Shown: positions 63,311 to 64,000 of the stretch, in pieces
Numbering within the stretch: position 1 is the first letter of the stretch
How the letters are laid out: every line of letters starts with the position of its first letter
Origin: Flavobacterium psychrophilum
GTDB lineage: Bacteria; Bacteroidota; Bacteroidia; Flavobacteriales; Flavobacteriaceae
DNA length: 64,000 nt
Direction of reading: 5' to 3'
Assembly: GCA_945872245.1 (NCBI GenBank)
Contig: CAMBZB010000008.1
Location: 1-64,000 of the forward strand
Notes under the pieces: model-generated
What the model saw: the letters and a program-made list of their open reading frames with translations, nothing else
Databases searched by the model: none
Told to the model about the DNA's origin: nothing
Made by a program: the position numbers and the translations under genes

Positions 63311-64000
63311 ATGACCACAGTTATGCCGACCAAATTTCAATTGCAACAATTATCCGAATCATTAGAAGGAAAACTTCTGTTTGATGATCTCCATAAAACA
63401 ATATACGCTACCGATGCTTCCGCTTACAGAATGCTTCCGCTTGCTGTTGCTTATCCAAAAAACAGCGAGGATATTGTCAAGTTGATACAATTTGCAACCG
63501 AAAATAAAATCTCGCTTACGCCAAGAACTGCAGGAACTTCATTGGCAGGACAGACTGTTGGCAACGGAATAATTGTGGATGTTTCGAAATATTTTACCAG
63601 GATTATTTCATTTGACGCTGATAAAAAGACAGTTACAGTTCAACCGGGTGTTATTCGGGATGAGTTGAATATCTACTTAAAGCCTTACGGATTGTTTTTT
63701 GGCCCCAATACTTCTACTTCCAATCGCTGTATGATGGGAGGAATGGTAGGAAACAATTCTTCTGGAACAACTTCGATTCGGTACGGAGTTACCCGTGATA
63801 AAATTGTGGAGATAAAAGCCATTTTAAGCGATGGATCCTTGGCGACATTCAAAGAGCTTACTTCCGATGAATTTCTAGAAAAGACAAAAGGAGATTCGCT
63901 TGAAAGCACCATTTACAAGAAAATTTATGAGGAACTTTCGAATGTGGAAGCTCAAAAAGAAATTGTTGCGGAGTTTCCAAAGCCAGAAATTCACAGAAGA
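63311..64000 (+). CDS. FAD-linked oxidase (D-lactate/glycolate dehydrogenase type), 3' partial
   Basis: 230 codons run open to the window end. ATG 63311 or 63323 may be the start; the second leaves room for a 5' leader. The PCMH-type FAD-binding domain is plain: NSEDIVKLIQFATENKISLT, PRTAGTSLAGQTVGNGIIVD, TVQPGVIRDELNIYLKPYGL and GGMVGNNSSGTTSIRYG. Members with this look are usually around 970 aa with a C-terminal FAD-oxidase lid and Fe-S cluster half and oxidise D-lactate or glycolate, feeding the quinone pool. Substrate is not decidable from this fragment. Confidence 0.88.
   Translation, partial: MTTVMPTKFQLQQLSESLEGKLLFDDLHKTIYATDASAYRMLPLAVAYPKNSEDIVKLIQFATENKISLTPRTAGTSLAGQTVGNGIIVDVSKYFTRIISFDADKKTVTVQPGVIRDELNIYLKPYGLFFGPNTSTSNRCMMGGMVGNNSSGTTSIRYGVTRDKIVEIKAILSDGSLATFKELTSDEFLEKTKGDSLESTIYKKIYEELSNVEAQKEIVAEFPKPEIHRR

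Overview
The window looks like a chromosomal segment of a Flavobacteriaceae bacterium, most likely Flavobacterium or a close relative. The evidence is low G+C, AT-rich spacers, TAnnTTTG-type -7 promoter elements instead of -35/-10 boxes, a protein with a type IX secretion sorting tail, SprB-repeat lipoproteins, a flavobacterial rhodopsin/blh pair, bacillithiol synthesis (bshB1) and many conserved Bacteroidetes housekeeping genes. I see no phage, insertion sequence, CRISPR array or rRNA. The only tRNA gene I recognise is tRNA-His(GTG).

Layout. 0-2.2 kb: end of an arsenic-resistance operon (DUF6428 protein, LMW-phosphatase-like arsenate reductase, ACR3 efflux pump). 2.2-12.9 kb: mainly housekeeping genes (prfB with its programmed +1 frameshift, threonine aldolase, a secreted GH16 glucanase, ybaB, a secreted oligopeptidase B-like peptidase, a cysteine/cystathionine synthase, yebC, gcvT, nnrD). 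12.9-17.9 kb: thrA-thrB-thrC on the minus strand, preceded by a leader peptide with eight consecutive Thr codons and a good promoter, so the operon is very probably attenuated by threonine. 18.6-20.6 kb: dnaK with a sigma-54-like upstream element. 20.6-24.0 kb: light-driven proton pump (DTE type, green-type Met) divergent from blh (beta-carotene to retinal), beside an unrecognised membrane protein, a 59-aa membrane protein and a small broken ORF. 24.1-33.1 kb: corA, pta-ackA, an acyl-CoA synthetase, and an LtaS-like sulfatase-fold transferase followed by a membrane-anchored phosphatase.

33.2-42.3 kb is the most accessory-looking part: a double-propeller T9SS cargo protein and a tandemly duplicated set of surface lipoproteins, some with SprB-type repeats. 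42.4-50.4 kb: purL (with a short palindromic repeat inserted in frame), a beta-helix lipoprotein, menI-menF, bshB1 and tRNA-His. 50.4-52.8 kb: an M28 peptidase and ornithine aminotransferase. 52.9-57.8 kb: a reactive-sulfur cluster (Crp/Fnr regulator, TauE exporter, CstB-like persulfide dioxygenase/rhodanese, thioredoxin, several small membrane proteins, TPMT-like methyltransferase) with a palindrome GTAAC-N4-GTTAC as likely operator. 57.9-63.1 kb: a LOG-family protein, then a three-gene peptidoglycan turnover operon on the minus strand (GHL10 hydrolase, AmpG-like permease, NagZ-like GH3). The window ends inside a FAD-linked oxidase gene.

The most system-like loci are the CstB-type sulfur cluster with its operator, the rhodopsin neighbourhood with unknown membrane proteins, the duplicated lipoprotein cluster, and the repeat inside purL. 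All assignments come from reading the sequence; no database search was run.
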